From the NCBI GenBank assembly GCA_025055235.1, contig JANWYN010000103.1, positions 1-41,748 of the forward strand: DNA of 41,748 nt, given 5' to 3'. The stretch comes from Candidatus Roseilinea sp. (lineage in GTDB: Bacteria > Chloroflexota > Anaerolineae > J036 > Brachytrichaceae). The notes below the pieces were generated by a model. It was not told the DNA's origin. It made no database searches and worked only from the letters and a program-made list of their open reading frames with translations. The translations under genes were made by a program, and so were the position numbers. Positions 15,862 to 24,869 of this stretch are shown piece by piece. The number at the start of each line of letters is the position of its first letter. Within the stretch, counting starts at the first letter, position 1.

Positions 15862-16905
15862 ATGACACAAATTGCTCCTGCTCCCTCTTCCCAACCGCCG
15901 GCGTCCGAGCGCCCGATCTTGGAGGTCAAAGACCTCAAGACGTATTTCTTCCTGGAGAGCGGCGTGGTGCGCGCTGTGGACGGCGTGACGTTCTCGCTGG
16001 CGCGCAAGCAAACCCTGGGCCTAGTCGGCGAGAGCGGCTGCGGCAAGAGCATCACCTCAATGTCCATCATGCGCCTGATTCAGAGCCCGCCCGGCCGGAT
16101 CGTCGGCGGCGAGATCAACCTGCACTTGAAAGAGACGGATGAGGTGGTGGACATCGCCAAGCTTGATCCGAAGGGAAGCTTGATGCGCGAGATCCGCGGC
16201 GCGGAGATCGCCATGATCTTCCAGGAGCCGATGACCTCACTCAACCCGCTGCGCACGATCGGCAACCAAATCGCCGAAGCCGTGCAGATCCACCAGCGCG
16301 TCTCCAAGAAAGCCGCGTTCGAGCGCGCGGAGGAGATGCTGGCCAAGGTGCAGATGAGCGCGCCTAAGCAGCGCGCGCGCCAGTATCCGCACCAGCTCAG
16401 CGGCGGCATGCGTCAGCGCGCAATGATCGCACTTGCCCTCTCCTGCAATCCCTCCATCCTGATCGCCGACGAGCCGACCACGGCGCTGGACGTGACCGTG
16501 CAGGCGCAGATCCTCGACTTGATGCGCGAGCTACAGAACGACTTCGGCTCTTCGATCATCTTGATCACCCACAACCTCGGCGTGGTGTCGCAGATGGCCG
16601 ACCATGTGGCGGTGATGTATCTGGGCCGCATCGTCGAGTTTGCGCCCACGCGCGAGTTGTTTCATCATCCCTTGCACCCCTACACCGAAGGCCTCCTGAA
16701 ATCGGTGCCGGTGTTGGGGCGCAAGGGCAAGCAGGCGCTGGTGCCGATCAAGGGCATGGTGCCGTCGCCGACCGAAGCGATCCGCGGCTGTCCGTTCGCC
16801 GAGCGTTGCCCGCACGTCATGGACATCTGCCGTGAACGTGCGCCGGCCTTGACCGAGGTCGCCCCAGGCCATCTCGCTGCCTGCTGGCTGCACAGCAATC
16901 CATGA
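15862..16905 (+). CDS. Opp/Dpp-type ABC transporter ATPase (OppD-like)
   Basis: 347 residues. Walker A is GESGCGKS (56-63), the ABC signature is LSGGMRQR, Walker B is ILIADEPTTALD, and the H-loop is LITHNLG. The C-terminal oligopeptide-type domain has the cysteine-bearing GCPFAERCPHVMDICRE stretch seen in OppD/DppD proteins, where the cysteines can bind an iron-sulfur cluster. It powers import together with the ATPase at 23393. It follows the GH4 gene by seven bases; the cognate binding protein follows. Confidence 0.95.
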   Translation: MTQIAPAPSSQPPASERPILEVKDLKTYFFLESGVVRAVDGVTFSLARKQTLGLVGESGCGKSITSMSIMRLIQSPPGRIVGGEINLHLKETDEVVDIAKLDPKGSLMREIRGAEIAMIFQEPMTSLNPLRTIGNQIAEAVQIHQRVSKKAAFERAEEMLAKVQMSAPKQRARQYPHQLSGGMRQRAMIALALSCNPSILIADEPTTALDVTVQAQILDLMRELQNDFGSSIILITHNLGVVSQMADHVAVMYLGRIVEFAPTRELFHHPLHPYTEGLLKSVPVLGRKGKQALVPIKGMVPSPTEAIRGCPFAERCPHVMDICRERAPALTEVAPGHLAACWLHSNP

Positions 16906-17020
16906 CTTGCAAAGGAGGTGAGTCGTATCGCCTAACGCTAATCAAACGAATCCCAGACGATTTCGTTCTTCCCAAGTCTTGAGCAGTCGTTTCTCAAACC
17001 ACTTTTCAGGAGTCAGACCG

Positions 17021-19207
17021 ATGAAGAAACAAAAACTGACGCGCCGCGAACTGTTGCGCATTGGCGCATTTGGAGGCGCCACGGCCGTGATTGCCGCGTG
17101 CGCCGCGCCTGCGCCCTCTGCCCCGGCCGCGCCGGCTGAGCCCGCCGCGCCGGCTGCGCCTGCCGAACCGGCCAAGCCTGCCGAGCTGCCTGCTGCGGTA
17201 GGCAAGGTCAAGGACCCCATTCCCTACCCCGATCCGCCGCCGCTCGAGCTGGGCGGAGGCCAGCCCCGGCGCCAGCCAATCAGCGAGATCGTCACCTACA
17301 AGGCGCTGCCGGAATACTTCGAGCCGGAATGGGTGACCAAGCTGGTGAACGAAGGCAAGCTGCCGCCCGTGAAGGAGCGCCTGCCGAAGGAGCCGCAAGT
17401 CATGCTCACCAGCGGCATGAAAGACGGCCCCGGCGAGTATGGTGACCTGTGGCGCGGCTTCTCGGCCTGCCCGACGGCCGGCTGGAACCGCATGGCCGGC
17501 GTCAGCGCCGGCTGGTTCGGCATCGAGTCGTACAGCACGCAGTACCAGTCGCTGTTCAAAGTCGGCCCCCTCTTCCGCGCCGATCAGGACATCGAGCCGT
17601 TCCCGCACTTAGCCAAGAGCTGGTCGTGGTCGGAGGATGGCCGCTCCCTGACGATCAACTTGATCGAAGGCGCCAAGTGGTCCGACGGCGTGCCCTTCAC
17701 TGCCGACGACGTGATCTTCACCTGGGAGGCCTACGTCATGGATCCCAACGTGAACTCGATGCGCACGCTCGATGCCTTTAAGTACGGCGGTGAGGACGCC
17801 AAGCTGGAGAAGATTGATGACTACACCATCAAGTTCACCTTCGGCATCCCCAAGCCGCTGGGCGTGTATTACGACCTCAGCGAATACGGCTTCGTCGTCT
17901 CCCCCAAGCACTGGCTGGAAGACTTCCACCCCAAGTTCAGCAAGCGCGATCCGAAGCCAACCTACAAGGACTTCGAGAACGCCATGCCGCCAGACAAGCT
18001 GCCCATCCCCACCATGGGCCCGTGGGTGCCGACCGAGTACAAGACGGACGAGCTGCTGATCATGCGCCGCAACCCGTACTACTGGAAGGTGGATGAGACC
18101 GGCAAACAACTGCCCTACTTCGACGAAATCCAGTATCGCAAGGGGCCGAGCGGCATCGGGCGCGACCTGTGCACTATGGCCGGCGACTGCGATCACACCA
18201 ACCTGGAGAACCCCAGCTCGTACGTCAACGCCATGACCAAGGCGCAGGAACCCGATGCGAAGTTCGCCATCAACTGGGGGCCGGAGCTGCTGGGCTACGG
18301 CGTGGAGTTCAACTTCGCCGAAGAGTACGGCACGCAGGACGACCGCGACCGCGCCGTGCGCCAGCTCAACCGCGACCTGCGCTTCCGCAAGGCGCTGAGC
18401 TATGCCACCGACCGCGATGGCATCGCCCAAGCCATCATGCGTGGGCCGTTCCTGCGCGGTTACGCCGGCGGACTGTATCCGGGATCGCCGTACTTCCGCA
18501 AGGAGGACGTGGTCTACTACCCCTACGATCCCGAATCGGCCAAGATCCTACTCGACGAGATCGGCCTGCGGGACACCAACGGCGATGGTGTGCGCGAGTG
18601 GACTGAGGGGCCGATGAAGGGCCAGCCGGTGGTGCTGCAACTGCTCTCCTCCGAGGACGCGCAAGAGACGCAGAGCGTGGCCGAAGCGTTGGTCAACCAG
18701 TGGGCTGCGGTCGGCATCAAGATCAACACCCGCGTCGCCAACAGCACGACGCTCAACGAGCTCAACACGACCGGCAACTGGGATCTGCGCGTGTATCGCG
18801 GTGGCCAAGCGTTCGGCCTGCCTTCGGTCAACCCGACGGCGCTCGCGCCGATCACCAAGCGCTTCGGTATTCACCAAGAAGGCGACAAGCCGCGCAACCT
18901 GATGGACTTCGAGCCGAAGCTGGTCGAGCTGGTCGAGAAGTATCGCGTGACATTCGACAGCGCCGAGCGCCAGAAGATCATGTCCGAGTACCAGCGCATC
19001 TTCACCGAGAACGTGTATCACATGGGCGTGTTCAGCGGGCGCTACGGGCTCGGCTTGGCCAAGCGCGTAAAGAACATCCCGGTGGCCACACCGACCTTCC
19101 TATACACCTGGGTGGAGGACGCCATCCTGCTCGATCAACTGTGGACGCCGAAGGATCAACAGTTGAAGCAGAACCGGCCGGAGACCATCCCGGTGTACGG
19201 CGCGTAG
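17021..19207 (+). CDS. Solute-binding lipoprotein of the Opp/Dpp-type importer
   Basis: 728 residues, long for family 5 binding proteins. The N terminus is KLTRRELLRIGAFGGA, a twin-arginine-like lipoprotein signal. The lipobox VIAAC has C27, followed by an Ala/Pro/Glu-rich linker up to about 58. The rest is the SBP_bac_5 fold, e.g. WSWSEDGRSLTINLIEGAKWSDG and PFTADDVIFTWE. The start at 17021 has AGGAG eight bases upstream. The family binds peptides, nickel or, in thermophiles, oligosaccharides. Being next to a GH4 glycosidase favours a sugar ligand here (inference). The spacer to the next gene is mostly a 7-bp array. Confidence 0.94.
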   Translation: MKKQKLTRRELLRIGAFGGATAVIAACAAPAPSAPAAPAEPAAPAAPAEPAKPAELPAAVGKVKDPIPYPDPPPLELGGGQPRRQPISEIVTYKALPEYFEPEWVTKLVNEGKLPPVKERLPKEPQVMLTSGMKDGPGEYGDLWRGFSACPTAGWNRMAGVSAGWFGIESYSTQYQSLFKVGPLFRADQDIEPFPHLAKSWSWSEDGRSLTINLIEGAKWSDGVPFTADDVIFTWEAYVMDPNVNSMRTLDAFKYGGEDAKLEKIDDYTIKFTFGIPKPLGVYYDLSEYGFVVSPKHWLEDFHPKFSKRDPKPTYKDFENAMPPDKLPIPTMGPWVPTEYKTDELLIMRRNPYYWKVDETGKQLPYFDEIQYRKGPSGIGRDLCTMAGDCDHTNLENPSSYVNAMTKAQEPDAKFAINWGPELLGYGVEFNFAEEYGTQDDRDRAVRQLNRDLRFRKALSYATDRDGIAQAIMRGPFLRGYAGGLYPGSPYFRKEDVVYYPYDPESAKILLDEIGLRDTNGDGVREWTEGPMKGQPVVLQLLSSEDAQETQSVAEALVNQWAAVGIKINTRVANSTTLNELNTTGNWDLRVYRGGQAFGLPSVNPTALAPITKRFGIHQEGDKPRNLMDFEPKLVELVEKYRVTFDSAERQKIMSEYQRIFTENVYHMGVFSGRYGLGLAKRVKNIPVATPTFLYTWVEDAILLDQLWTPKDQQLKQNRPETIPVYGA

Positions 19208-19263
19208 GACGCTTCGCGTTGCGTATTGCGTGTTGCGCATTCCGTTGCGCAACACGCAATGCG
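19208..19263 (+). repeat. 7-bp array after the binding-protein gene
   Basis: It begins at the base after the stop codon of the binding-protein gene: GGACGCT, TCGCGTT, GCGTATT, GCGTGTT, GCGCATT, CCGTTGC, then complement-type GCAACAC, GCAATGC. It takes up most of the 72-bp spacer before the permease gene. Confidence 0.8.
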
Positions 19264-19279
19264 CCCCTGCGAAATCGCC

Positions 19280-20278
19280 ATGGTCAATTACATCTTGCGC
19301 CGGTTGCTGATCGCCTTCTTCATGCTGATCGGGATCGCCTTCGTCTCGTTCGTGGTGATCCAGTTGCCGCCTGGCGATGTTGCGACCAACTACAAAACCT
19401 TCTTGTTGCAACAGGCCGGCATGACCGAGGAACAAGCCGAGGAGCAAGCCAACAACCTGCGCCGGCAATACGGCCTGGATCAACCGCTGCCGATCCAGTT
19501 CTTCAACTGGATCAAGGGGATCGTGACCGAGGGCAAGTTCGGCTATTCGTTTGCCTATCGCAGAGACGTCGGCGTGTTGATCGCCGAACGCTTGCCCAAG
19601 ACGCTGGCGCTGGCGCTGATGTGCCATCTGATCTCCACCGTAGTCGGCATCAGCATCGGCATCTTCGTCGCCACGCGCAAATACAGCCTGGCCGACAACA
19701 CAGCGGCCATCATGGCCTTCATCTTCACGTCCATCCCGCGCTTCGCCATCGCGCTGATCATCCTGTATGTGCTGGTGTTCACTTTCAAGCAGCCCAGCAT
19801 CCAGGGGTTCTTCTCGCCGGAATATGTGATGGCGCCATGGAGCCTGGCGCGCGTGGCAGACATGTTCAAGAATATCTGGCCGGTGCTGGTGATCGCCGGG
19901 CTGGGCGGCGTGGCCTACAACATGCGCGTGATGCGCGGCAACCTGCTGGACGTGCTCGGCGCCCAATACGTCACCACGGCGCGCTCGAAGGGTCTGAAGG
20001 AGCGGCAGGTGATGACCCGCCATGCCGTGCCGAACGCACTGCACCCCATCGTCGCCTATCAGGGCACAGTGCTGCCCTACATGATGCAAGGCGAGCTAGA
20101 GGCGGCCATCGTGCTCAACCTGCCCACGCTCGGCCCGTTGTTCTATGACTCGCTGGTCGGCCAGGATATCTACATCGCCGGCTCATTGCTGCTGATCTAC
20201 GGTGTGCTGATCATCGCCGGCAACCTGATCGCCGACATCGCGCTGGCTATTCTCGACCCGCGAATTCGATACAGTTGA
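19280..20278 (+). CDS. ABC transporter permease, DppB/OppB-like
   Basis: 332 residues from ATG 19280 ([16 protein letters not shown]). An N-terminal helix, a large periplasmic-type loop (about 45-100, [16 protein letters not shown]), then five more membrane helices with the EAA-type loop [25 protein letters not shown]. This is the first permease subunit of the importer. The open frame begins at 19226, but that part is repeat DNA. Another 7-bp array follows 2 bp after its stop. Confidence 0.94.
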   Translation: MVNYILRRLLIAFFMLIGIAFVSFVVIQLPPGDVATNYKTFLLQQAGMTEEQAEEQANNLRRQYGLDQPLPIQFFNWIKGIVTEGKFGYSFAYRRDVGVLIAERLPKTLALALMCHLISTVVGISIGIFVATRKYSLADNTAAIMAFIFTSIPRFAIALIILYVLVFTFKQPSIQGFFSPEYVMAPWSLARVADMFKNIWPVLVIAGLGGVAYNMRVMRGNLLDVLGAQYVTTARSKGLKERQVMTRHAVPNALHPIVAYQGTVLPYMMQGELEAAIVLNLPTLGPLFYDSLVGQDIYIAGSLLLIYGVLIIAGNLIADIALAILDPRIRYS

Positions 20279-20279
20279 T

Positions 20280-20349
20280 GTGAAACGCAAGACGTAAAAC
20301 GCACGACGCAGGACGCAAGACGCAGGACACTTCACGTTTTACGCCTTAC
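20280..20349 (+). repeat. 7-bp array between the two permease genes
   Basis: Ten heptamers: GTGAAAC, GCAAGAC, GTAAAAC, GCACGAC, GCAGGAC, GCAAGAC, GCAGGAC, ACTTCAC, GTTTTAC, GCCTTAC. The last three are the complement type of the first ones, allowing a hairpin. It begins two bases after the stop of the first permease. The unit closely resembles the in-gene array of proA. Confidence 0.9.
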
Positions 20350-20362
20350 TCTCCCAACGCCC

Positions 20363-21535
20363 ATGGCAACTGCAACCACAGGCGCCCTCTCCAGGCCGGA
20401 GCAGCCGAGCGTGCCCACCGGCCCGACGCTTGAGCAACTGCTTGAGGTCTCCGAACGCCACGAGAGTTACTTTCAACTGGTATGGCGGCGCTTCCGGCGC
20501 AGCAAAATTTCCATCGTCGGCGGGCTGATCGTCATCACGCTGATGATCCTGGCGGCCCTGGCCGAGTTCTTCTCGCCCAACCCGATTGACCGCGACAACC
20601 TGAAAGATGCCTTCTTGCCACCCAACCGCATTCACTTCGTTGACGCCGAGGGCAACTTCAGCTTCCGGCCGTTCGTGTACGGCATCGTCGGCGAGATGGA
20701 TCCGAAGACCTTCCAGGTGATCTGGAAAGAGGACACGACCAAGAAGTATTACCTCAGCTTCTTCGTGCAGACATGGCCCTACAAGCTGTTCGGCATCTTC
20801 CCGACCAACCTGCACCTGATCGGCGTCGAGGAGCCGGGGCGGCTCTACATGCTGGGTACCGACAAGCTGGGCCGCGACCTGTGGGGCAAGGCATGTCAGG
20901 CGGGGAGAATCTCCTTGACGATGAGCGTGTTCGCCGCGCTCATCAGCATCGCCGTTGGCTCCATCGTCGGCGTGGTGTCGGGCTATTACGGCGGCCGGGT
21001 GGACAACGCCCTGCAGCGCTTCGTCGAGTTCGTCAACGCCTTCCCGCAGTTGCCGTTGTGGATGGCGCTGGCGTCCATCGTGCCTAAGACTGCCGATTCG
21101 TTCACCATCTTCATCATCATGTCGTGCATCTTCGCCCTGCTGTCCTGGACGACGCTGGCGCGCGAGGTGCGCGGCAAGGTGCTGGCGCTCAGCCAGACCG
21201 ACTTCGTCCTGGCTGCCAAGGAGATGGGCGCATCGGATCCACGCATCATCTTCCGGCATCTGTATCCGAACACGCTCAGCCACGTCATCGTCATCCTCAC
21301 CCTCTCGATCCCCGGCGTCATCCTGGCCGAGTCGTTCCTCAGCTTCCTCGGCATCGGCATCCAGGAGCCGCTGACCAGTTGGGGATTGCTGATGCGCAAC
21401 GCGCAGAACCTGCAGACGCTCAGCCAGCAAACGTGGATCCTGATGCCGTCAGCCTTCATCATCCTGGCCGTGCTCGGGTTCAACTTCCTGGGGGATGGCC
21501 TGCGCGATGCTGCCGACCCCTACGCATCCCGCTGA
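20363..21535 (+). CDS. ABC transporter permease, DppC/OppC-like
   Basis: 390 residues, longer than the usual 280-300 because of an insert of roughly 100 residues between the first helix ([19 protein letters not shown]) and [18 protein letters not shown], the conserved DppC segment (about 166-183). The EAA loop is [25 protein letters not shown]. The C-terminal [20 protein letters not shown] is typical. The insert, with [19 protein letters not shown], is periplasmic and also occurs in some OppC proteins. It pairs with the permease at 19280. Confidence 0.93.
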   Translation: MATATTGALSRPEQPSVPTGPTLEQLLEVSERHESYFQLVWRRFRRSKISIVGGLIVITLMILAALAEFFSPNPIDRDNLKDAFLPPNRIHFVDAEGNFSFRPFVYGIVGEMDPKTFQVIWKEDTTKKYYLSFFVQTWPYKLFGIFPTNLHLIGVEEPGRLYMLGTDKLGRDLWGKACQAGRISLTMSVFAALISIAVGSIVGVVSGYYGGRVDNALQRFVEFVNAFPQLPLWMALASIVPKTADSFTIFIIMSCIFALLSWTTLAREVRGKVLALSQTDFVLAAKEMGASDPRIIFRHLYPNTLSHVIVILTLSIPGVILAESFLSFLGIGIQEPLTSWGLLMRNAQNLQTLSQQTWILMPSAFIILAVLGFNFLGDGLRDAADPYASR

Positions 21536-21601
21536 GGCAGCGAAACGCAGCAGGCAGATCGGGTATGCGCGAGAACGATGCGGGGAACTGCAAGTAGGCC
21601 G

Positions 21602-23377
21602 ATGCACATAGCGCAATGGGCGCTGATCGGCAGCGTCATCTTGCCGGCGCTGCTGGTTGTGCTGGTCGCCTGCGCCGACCAAGCCGGCCAGGACTCATTC
21701 GCACGGTTGCCGGCCACCATCTCCGGCGTCGTCGTGAACGCCGATGGCCCGGTTGCCGGCGCGATCGTGCAGGTGCAAGGCACGCAGAACCAGACGACGA
21801 CGGACGCGCGCGGCGCATTCACGCTGCACGGTCACGGGCTAGGTGCGCCGCACGCCGTGACGGTGACCGCTTGGGCAGAGGGACACTACATCGGCTGGAC
21901 TGCCCTCGATCCACGACAACCAATCCCTGAGGCCGGCATCGCGATCAGCCTGCGCCCGCTGTTCGACGGCGACAACCACGAATACACCTGGTTCAGCGAG
22001 GAGGGCGTACACGGCTCGGCCAGTTGCGGGCTGTGCCACCGCGAGTATGCCGAGTGGGAGGCCGACGCGCACTCACGCGCGGCCATTAACCCGCGCTTCA
22101 TTTCGATGTTCCGGGGCACCGACCTGAGCGGGCGACGCGGCCAGCCGACGCGCTTTGCCGGCGACGGCAAATCGGTGCTGCCACCTGATCCTGCGTTGCC
22201 CGACACCGGCCCCGGCTTCCGGCTGGACAACCCAGACCGCGCCGGCACGTGCGCGACCTGTCACACGCCGATGGCCGCGCGCATTCCGACGACGAACTCC
22301 TGTGCCTGGTCGGGCTGCCACGCCACGACCACTGCCGACAACGCCGAGGTCGCCGGCGTCAAGCCCTCCATCCGCGGCGTGACGCCGGTGGGCATCGAGG
22401 GCATCGGTCTAGAGGGTATCGGCTGCGAGTTCTGCCACAAGATCCGCGAGGTGATCCTCGACCCAGGCACTGGCCTGCCCTATTCCGACATGCCCGGCAT
22501 CCTGTCGCTTCGGCTTGCCCGGCCGCATGGCGACCAACAAGTCTTCTTCGGCACACTCACCGACGTCAGCCGCGAGCGCGACAGCTACTTGCCGCTGCAG
22601 GCGCAGAGCGAATTCTGCGCGGCGTGCCACTTCGGCGTGTTCGGTGGTGTGGTGAGCAACATGAAGATGACCGGCGGCACCGTCATCTACAACTCATACG
22701 GCGAGTGGCTGCACAGCCCGTATAGCCAAGTTGGATCGAGCCTGCATCACACGTGCCAGGATTGCCACATGCCGATCAAGGACACGCCGTATTCCGTCTT
22801 CCCGCAGCGCGGCGGCGTGGCGCGCCACTATCCGGTTTACAACAATCACACAATGCTCGGCCCGTCGAACGAAGCGTTCTTGCGCAGCGCCGTAACGATG
22901 ACCAGTTCGGCAACGGTCGAGGGGCAGCTCGTGCGCGTGCAGGTCAGCCTGACCAACACCGGCGCCGGCCATGCCGTGCCCACCGACGCGCCGATGCGCT
23001 CGGTCATGCTCGTGGTCGAAGCCATGGACGCGCACGGGCGGAGCGTGCCGCTGAAGCAGGGGCCGGCGCTGCCCGAGTGGGCGGGCGACTATGCCGGCCG
23101 GCCGGGCAAAGCCTTCGCCCGCGTGCTGCGCGATAACTGGAGCGGCGAAATACCGGCTACCGCCTTCTGGCGTCCGGTGACCGAGGTCGCCGATACGCGC
23201 CTGTTCCCCTTCGTCACCGATACGACGACCTACGCCTTCGATTGGCCGGCCGGCGTGGATGGCGTCGTCAAGGTGAAGCTCGTGTATCGCCGTGCTTTCT
23301 ACAAGCTGGCCCAGCAGAAGGGCTGGAACGACCCGGACATCGTCATGGCGACGAGCGAAATTCCCATCCGTTGGTGA
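21602..23377 (+). CDS. Six-heme c-type cytochrome lipoprotein with N-terminal carboxypeptidase-regulatory-like domain
   Basis: 591 residues from ATG 21602. A signal helix ends in the lipobox VLVAC, so it is anchored outside the membrane. Residues about 40-120 (ISGVVVNADGPVAGAIVQVQ, TTDARGAFTL) are a CarboxypepD_reg-like beta-sandwich. Five CxxCH heme sites follow (CGLCH 142, CATCH 217, CEFCH 275, CAACH 339, CQDCH 385), plus CAWSGCH at 234, a CX4CH site. The C-terminal 170 residues are beta-rich (VRVQVSLTNTGAGHAVPTDAP). An electron-transfer or redox role is likely. It is unusual inside an ABC importer operon, between the second permease and second ATPase. An upstream ATG at 21578 is an alternative start. 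Confidence 0.88.
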   Translation: MHIAQWALIGSVILPALLVVLVACADQAGQDSFARLPATISGVVVNADGPVAGAIVQVQGTQNQTTTDARGAFTLHGHGLGAPHAVTVTAWAEGHYIGWTALDPRQPIPEAGIAISLRPLFDGDNHEYTWFSEEGVHGSASCGLCHREYAEWEADAHSRAAINPRFISMFRGTDLSGRRGQPTRFAGDGKSVLPPDPALPDTGPGFRLDNPDRAGTCATCHTPMAARIPTTNSCAWSGCHATTTADNAEVAGVKPSIRGVTPVGIEGIGLEGIGCEFCHKIREVILDPGTGLPYSDMPGILSLRLARPHGDQQVFFGTLTDVSRERDSYLPLQAQSEFCAACHFGVFGGVVSNMKMTGGTVIYNSYGEWLHSPYSQVGSSLHHTCQDCHMPIKDTPYSVFPQRGGVARHYPVYNNHTMLGPSNEAFLRSAVTMTSSATVEGQLVRVQVSLTNTGAGHAVPTDAPMRSVMLVVEAMDAHGRSVPLKQGPALPEWAGDYAGRPGKAFARVLRDNWSGEIPATAFWRPVTEVADTRLFPFVTDTTTYAFDWPAGVDGVVKVKLVYRRAFYKLAQQKGWNDPDIVMATSEIPIRW

Positions 23378-23392
23378 GGTGATCAGACGAGC

Positions 23393-24412
23393 ATGACGGA
23401 CAAAGAGAACCTGATCCTGGAAGTAACCGACCTGCGCATGTACTTCCCGATCTACCGCGGCATCTTGCAGCGCGTGGTCGGGTATGTGAAAGCGGTGGAT
23501 GGCGTCAGCCTGTTCCTGCGCGAGCGCGAGGTGCTCGGGTTGGTGGGCGAGAGCGGCTGCGGCAAGACGACCGTTGGCCGCACCATCTTGCGCCTGTATG
23601 ACCCCAGCGGCGGCGAGATTCGCTTTCGGCGCAAGACCGGCGAATGGGTGGACATCGCGCGCATCAGCCAGCGGGAGATGAAACCGATCCGGCAGGAGAT
23701 GCGCATGATCTTCCAGGATCCGTTCAGCTCGCTCAACCCACGCCTGACGGTCAAGGACTTGATCAGCGAACCGCTGGAGATTCACGGCGTGGCGCGCGGC
23801 AAAGAGGCGGAAGCGCGCGTAGCCGAGTTGATGCGCGCCGTCGGCCTTGACCCGAACTACATGAACCGCTACCCGCACGAGTTCTCCGGCGGCCAGCGGC
23901 AACGCATCGGCCTGGCGCGCACGCTCTCGCTCAACCCTCGGCTGGTGATCGCCGACGAGCCGGTGTCAGCGCTGGATGTGTCGGTGCAGGCGCAGGTGCT
24001 GAACTTGCTCGAAGAGTTGAAGGAGCAGCTCGGCCTGACGCTGATCTTCATCGCCCACGACCTATCGGTGGTCGAACACATCTCCGACCGCATCGCCGTG
24101 ATGTACGTGGGCAAGATCGTCGAGATGGCCGCGACCGAGGAGCTGCTGCACAACCCGCTGCATCCTTATACCGAGGCGCTGCTGTCCGCCGTCCCGCCGG
24201 CGGATCCCGACATCCAACCGAATCGCATCAAGCTGCAGGGCGAGGTGCCCAGCCCGGTCAACCCGCCGCCGGGATGCATCTTCCATCCGCGCTGCAACTA
24301 TGCGCGCCCGGAGTGCCGGGTGAACGTGCCGGAGCTGCGCGAGGTGAAGCCCGGCCACTTCGTGAGCTGCCACTTCGCAGAAGAGCTGCAGTTGAAGGGG
24401 ATCGGAGGGTGA
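23393..24412 (+). CDS. Opp/Dpp-type ABC transporter ATPase (OppF-like)
   Basis: 339 residues. Walker A GESGCGKT (52-59), signature [15 protein letters not shown], Walker [14 protein letters not shown]-loop FIAHDLSVV, and a C-terminal oligopeptide domain with [17 protein letters not shown]. It is the second ATPase of the importer, as in oppDF and dppDF. It follows the cytochrome gene by 15 bases and precedes the small membrane protein by 3 bases. Confidence 0.95.
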   Translation: MTDKENLILEVTDLRMYFPIYRGILQRVVGYVKAVDGVSLFLREREVLGLVGESGCGKTTVGRTILRLYDPSGGEIRFRRKTGEWVDIARISQREMKPIRQEMRMIFQDPFSSLNPRLTVKDLISEPLEIHGVARGKEAEARVAELMRAVGLDPNYMNRYPHEFSGGQRQRIGLARTLSLNPRLVIADEPVSALDVSVQAQVLNLLEELKEQLGLTLIFIAHDLSVVEHISDRIAVMYVGKIVEMAATEELLHNPLHPYTEALLSAVPPADPDIQPNRIKLQGEVPSPVNPPPGCIFHPRCNYARPECRVNVPELREVKPGHFVSCHFAEELQLKGIGG

Positions 24413-24415
24413 GCG

Positions 24416-24781
24416 ATGTCGAATGCACCGATGATAGATGCGTCATCGCGCTTAGCAGGTGCCATCGCCTATATTCCCATCGCCGGTTGGCTCTACGTGC
24501 TGCTGGCCCGCCGGCAAGATGCCTTCGCCATGTTCCATCTTAAGCAGGCCGTTGGGTTGATCGTCTTCTTGCTCGCGACGTTCGCCGGCTGGGCGGTCAT
24601 CGCCTGGCTGTCGGGTTGGATTCCTTACGCCTTCATCTTCGGCAACGCGCTGTTCGCCCTGGTCATCGCCGCCTACGTGTTCGGCTTCTTTGCTTGGATC
24701 GCCGGTATCTTGAACGCCGCGCGGGGGCGCGTGGCGCTGCTGCCGATCTTCGGCAAGGCGGCGAACCGCGTTCGCCTGTAG
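24416..24781 (+). CDS. Small DUF4870-like membrane protein
   Basis: 121 residues with three to four hydrophobic segments (GAIAYIPIAGWLYVLLAR, GLIVFLLATFAGWAVIAWL, FALVIAAYVFGFFAWIAGIL). The pattern AYIPIAGW...FHLKQAVGL resembles DUF4870/Tic20-like proteins, whose function is unknown. It starts three bases after the OppF-like stop, with a GGAGGG Shine-Dalgarno, so it is co-transcribed as the last gene of the importer operon. Confidence 0.8.
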   Translation: MSNAPMIDASSRLAGAIAYIPIAGWLYVLLARRQDAFAMFHLKQAVGLIVFLLATFAGWAVIAWLSGWIPYAFIFGNALFALVIAAYVFGFFAWIAGILNAARGRVALLPIFGKAANRVRL

Positions 24782-24819
24782 GCGTGCCCTTCGCCGTCGC
24801 GCGCTGCAGGCTAAGGTAC

Positions 24820-24865
24820 GCAGGCTGAAGCCTGCGACTACCGGTCAAGCCTGCGGCTACCGGTC
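24820..24865 (+). repeat. Hairpin plus 19-bp direct repeat after the importer operon
   Basis: GCAGGCT-GA-AGCCTGC (24820-24835) is a perfect 7-bp stem. Its right arm is also the start of a 19-bp unit, AAGCCTGCGACTACCGGTC, repeated once at 24847-24865 with one change. The CTGAAG core is the same as in hairpin one of the elements at 30427 and 38734. It lies between two convergent genes and may act as a bidirectional terminator or be a relic of the same repeat family. Confidence 0.6.
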
Positions 24866-24869
24866 AATT

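Noticed and set aside
14460..16070. Long minus-strand open frame (536 codons) opposite the GH4 gene
   Set aside because: It has no family motifs, its composition is rich in Ala/Val/His/Arg as expected for the antisense of a GC-rich gene, and the plus strand encodes a full GH4 enzyme plus the start of OppD.
16929..16940. CGCCTAACGC as a fourth copy of the 33-bp palindrome
   Set aside because: Only about 10 bases match and there is no inverted partner.
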